NCBI GenBank assembly: GCA_965657795.1
Contig: CBFHQJ010000007.1
Location: 15,431 to 79,430, forward strand
DNA from: SW10 sp965657795
GTDB lineage: Bacteria; Verrucomicrobiota; Verrucomicrobiia; Verrucomicrobiales; Akkermansiaceae
DNA: 64,000 bases
Direction of reading: 5' to 3'
Position 1 is the first letter of the stretch. Each line of letters opens with the position of its first letter. A model generated the notes under the pieces. That model was given only the letters and a program-made list of their open reading frames with translations, did no database searches and had not been told where the DNA came from. Shown piece after piece: positions 61,795-64,000 of the stretch. The translations under genes and the position numbers were made by a program.

Positions 61795-62874
61795 CTATGA
61801 TTCAGCCATTGCGGCTTTCACCTTCTCTTCGATTTCAGCATAGAGAGCTTCGTCCTCCTTGAGAGCGGTCTTGGTGGCATCACGTCCCTGACCGAGTTGG
61901 GAACCATCGTAGCTGAACCAACTTCCACGCTTCTGGATAATGTCAAATTCCTGGGCAAGATCGATCAAAGAGCCTACCGAGGAAATCCCCTCGTTATACA
62001 TGATATCGAATTCCGCATCGGTAAACGGAGGTGCGACCTTGTTCTTCACGATCTTCACCTTGGTCCGGCTACCCATGACAGTGCCGTCGGTCGCTTTGAT
62101 TTGACCAATGCGGCGGATATCAACGCGAACCGAGGCGAAGAACTTGAGTGCGCGACCACCGGGAGTGGTTTCGGGACTGCCGAACATCACCCCAATCTTT
62201 TCACGGATCTGGTTCGTAAAGATACAGGTGGTGCGGGCTTTCGAAATGAATCCGGTCAGCTTTCGCATCGCCGCACTCATGAGGCGGGCTTGCGTGCCCA
62301 CGGTGGAGTCTCCGATCTCTCCGGAGAGCTCCTGCTTGGTCACCAGCGCAGCCACCGAGTCCAGAACAACGACATCAATGGCGTTGGAACGAACGAGGGT
62401 CTCTACGATCTGAAGGGCTTCCTCACCGGAAGAAGGCTGGGAGACTAAGAGGTCATCCAAATTCACGCCGAGCTTACGAGCATATTGTGGGTCGAGTGCG
62501 TGCTCGACATCGATGAAGGCCGCCAAACCGCCGGCCTTCTGGGCTTGGGCAATCGCAGTCAGGGTCAAAGTGGTTTTACCGGACGATTCCGGTCCAAAAA
62601 TCTCAACAATCCGGCCTCGTGGGAAACCGCCGACTCCGAGAGCGCGGTCGATAACGAGGTTTCCGGTAGGAATGGCCTCCACGTCCATGCGCTTATCATC
62701 ACCGAGGCGCATGATGGCGGCTTCGCCGAAATCCTTCTGGATCTGGGTGATTGCAAGATCGAGGTTCTTCTTGCGAGCGACAGCGAGTTTATCATCTCCT
62801 TTTGCAGCAGCGGCGGCGGGAGCCTTCTCTTTCTTCTGGGACATGGCAGTATTTTTAGTGGTAGTAGAACTCAT
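61795..62874 (-). CDS. recA: Recombinase RecA
   Basis: The 359-residue protein has Walker A G-P-E-S-S-G-K-T at 94-101, V-V-L-D-S-V-A-A-L Walker B, and the L1 and L2 loops with G-E-I-G-D-S and F-S/A-S-V-R-V-D-I-R. RecA catalyses strand exchange and stimulates LexA autocleavage. The first 30 residues are an alanine-rich extension; an internal ATG at residue 11 (position 62844) is an alternative start. A 13-bp palindrome lies 42 bases upstream of the ATG. Confidence 0.97.
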   Translation of the reverse strand: MSSTTTKNTAMSQKKEKAPAAAAAKGDDKLAVARKKNLDLAITQIQKDFGEAAIMRLGDDKRMDVEAIPTGNLVIDRALGVGGFPRGRIVEIFGPESSGKTTLTLTAIAQAQKAGGLAAFIDVEHALDPQYARKLGVNLDDLLVSQPSSGEEALQIVETLVRSNAIDVVVLDSVAALVTKQELSGEIGDSTVGTQARLMSAAMRKLTGFISKARTTCIFTNQIREKIGVMFGSPETTPGGRALKFFASVRVDIRRIGQIKATDGTVMGSRTKVKIVKNKVAPPFTDAEFDIMYNEGISSVGSLIDLAQEFDIIQKRGSWFSYDGSQLGQGRDATKTALKEDEALYAEIEEKVKAAMAES

Positions 62875-62915
62875 GACAACGTTAGGTGTAAATTAACTTC
62901 GAGGAAGTAAACACT

Positions 62916-62928
62916 TGAACAGTGTTCA
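62916..62928. promoter_or_regulatory. Palindrome TGAACAGTGTTCA upstream of recA
   Basis: A perfect 13-bp palindrome with one central base, located 42-54 bases before the recA start. It carries GAAC and GTTC half-sites. I recall a published Verrucomicrobia LexA motif of the form TGTTC-N4-GAACA; the half-sites here are in the reverse order, so it is only a candidate SOS operator. Confidence 0.45.
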
Positions 62929-63051
62929 TAAAAGCAAAATCTTTAGAGAATCGAAAATATTTTGGGAACAGAGCTAATTTCATCTTCACCACTCAAAGAG
63001 AATCGTTGCCCGCAGCCCTCATTCACTGTTCATTTGAGAACCAGATAGTCG

Positions 63052-63717
63052 ATGTCTCAACACCATCATTACACTTGGCCCAGGCTTCCCGACGTTCGAC
63101 ACTGGGTCGCTTGCGAATTTTGCGACACTCTCCACGAAGTCGATCTCATCGAGGAAGGGAGATCAGCGCACTGTCTGGAATGCGGATCAGTCCTTTATCG
63201 TAATCGCCCCAGCAGCCTGCAAAGAGCGGTGGCCTTTGGTGTGACCGCACTCTCACTCTTCGTTCTCGTGATGTGGTTCCCCTTCATCTCGATGAACGCT
63301 CAAGGAAACCTCAGTGAGGTTTCCATTCCTGGAGCTGTGGCCGGCCTTTGGAAAGAGGGTGGCCAATTGATCGCAGTCAGCGTGACTCTTTTCGTCATCA
63401 TTTTTCCGGCGGCTCTTATCACGAGCCTTCTTTATCTTTGTGTTCCCCTTCTCTTTGGTCGTTCCTTCCCCGGAAGTCGTAAGGTCATGCGATGGTTCAT
63501 GGCAGTGCAGTCCTGGGTCATGGTGGAAGTCTTCTTCCTCGGAGCGATCGTCAGCCTTTTGAAGCTGATCAAGCTCGCCGATATTAAACTGGGAATCGGA
63601 TTTTGGGCTTCGGCCGGTCTCATGCTCTGCCTTGCCGGAGCGGTCGGAGGCATCGATCGGACCGAGCTTTGGGACCGGATCGAAACCTCGGAATTCAACG
63701 GAAAGGAGAAGCCATGA
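63052..63717 (+). CDS. PqiA-like membrane protein (paraquat-inducible protein A family)
   Basis: The 221-residue protein has an N-terminal zinc-ribbon-like pair (C-E-F-C and C-L-E-C) followed by four transmembrane segments, the PqiA half-unit. PqiA proteins belong to the MCE-linked envelope lipid-transport systems. The stop overlaps the ATG of the next gene (ATGA), which encodes a second half-unit. Divergent from recA. Confidence 0.9.
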   Translation: MSQHHHYTWPRLPDVRHWVACEFCDTLHEVDLIEEGRSAHCLECGSVLYRNRPSSLQRAVAFGVTALSLFVLVMWFPFISMNAQGNLSEVSIPGAVAGLWKEGGQLIAVSVTLFVIIFPAALITSLLYLCVPLLFGRSFPGSRKVMRWFMAVQSWVMVEVFFLGAIVSLLKLIKLADIKLGIGFWASAGLMLCLAGAVGGIDRTELWDRIETSEFNGKEKP

Positions 63718-64000
63718 CCAAGTCCGCTCTCCAACTCGATCTCGCAGCCTGCCACACCTGCCACAAAGTCTCGGAAATCGAGAAGCACACCTGTCCCCGC
63801 TGCGGTTCGCACCTTCACGCCCGCAAGCCCGATAGTATCTCGCGATGTCTCGCATTCGGCATCACGGGAATCCTGGCATACATTCCGGCAAACCTTCTGC
63901 CCATTATCGTGGTCACCCAGCTTGGCACCCGCGAAAAAAGCACCATCTTGGGCGGAGTCGCTACTTTCTGGGAAATGAAAGCCTACCCGGTGGCAATCAC
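63714..64000 (+). CDS. Second PqiA-like half-unit, cut by the window edge
   Basis: The ATG at 63714 follows AAAGGAGAAG and overlaps the previous stop. The visible 95 residues have C-H-T-C and C-P-R-C zinc-ribbon pairs and the start of a transmembrane segment with Y-I-P-A-N-L-L-P-I, typical of PqiA. In E. coli both halves are fused in one protein; here they are separate genes in tandem. Confidence 0.88.
   Translation, partial: MTKSALQLDLAACHTCHKVSEIEKHTCPRCGSHLHARKPDSISRCLAFGITGILAYIPANLLPIIVVTQLGTREKSTILGGVATFWEMKAYPVAI

Overview
The window looks like an ordinary chromosomal segment of a free-living member of the Verrucomicrobiota, probably of the Verrucomicrobiales type. GC content is moderate to high, and housekeeping genes are mixed with very large secreted proteins built from lamin-tail (LTD), CotH and chitobiase-C-like modules. 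Other pointers are a PEP-CTERM protein, FAD oxidoreductases with a golvesin-type tail, a cytochrome c-PA14 protein and a sorbosone-dehydrogenase-like propeller. I see no insertion sequence, prophage, integrase, CRISPR array or rRNA operon. Phylum and order are inferred from gene content, not from a marker tree.

Layout. 1-390: start of a gene running off the left edge. 0.6-9.1 kb: secreted repeat protein, OvoA-C-terminal-like methyltransferase, a lipoprotein with a probable frameshift, ychF, a lipoprotein, a three-domain fasciclin protein, small membrane proteins and a fatty acid hydroxylase. 9.3-13.5 kb: an HtrA-like protease followed by a paralogue that lost its catalytic His and Asp, then a LysM lipoprotein. 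13.6-20 kb: acyl desaturase coupled to a small protein, cytochrome c-PA14 protein with a propeller partner, and an S10 carboxypeptidase. 20-25.2 kb: tRNA-Gln, a degenerate amidase-like protein, prfA, a decayed ORF, prmC and murA. 25.2-29.3 kb: first LTD-CotH giant. 29.3-35.6 kb: priA, a GH18-like protein, a CreB/CreC two-component system and a membrane protein. 36-41.4 kb: permease with His-rich TIGR03943-like partner, MoxR ATPase and an AsmA-like protein. 41.5-50.3 kb: secreted unknown, avtA, second LTD-CotH giant, and a tandem pair of secreted paralogues. 50.4-56.7 kb: FAD oxidoreductase, NosR-like FMN/Fe-S membrane protein, methyltransferase, YjdF-like protein and an RluD-family synthase. 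56.7-64 kb: DUF2062 protein, lspA, truB, nrnA, an esterase, an unknown, recA and two pqiA-like genes, the last cut by the right edge.

How the genes work together. Translation and maintenance genes (ychF, prfA, prmC, tRNA-Gln, rluD-like, truB, nrnA, priA, recA) alternate with envelope genes (murA, lspA, MoxR, AsmA-like, PqiA-like) and a secretome suited to polymer degradation and surface attachment. The observation I rate highest is a shared C-terminal module (S-D-D-L-x-x-W followed by F-Y-R-V/L) on four secreted proteins. In one tandem pair it occupies the place where the sister protein carries a PEP-CTERM sorting tail. I did not see a clear-cut new defence or mobile system. Several broken or pseudo-enzymatic genes (lipoprotein frameshift, pseudo-protease, pseudo-amidase, decayed ORF) also deserve a second look.
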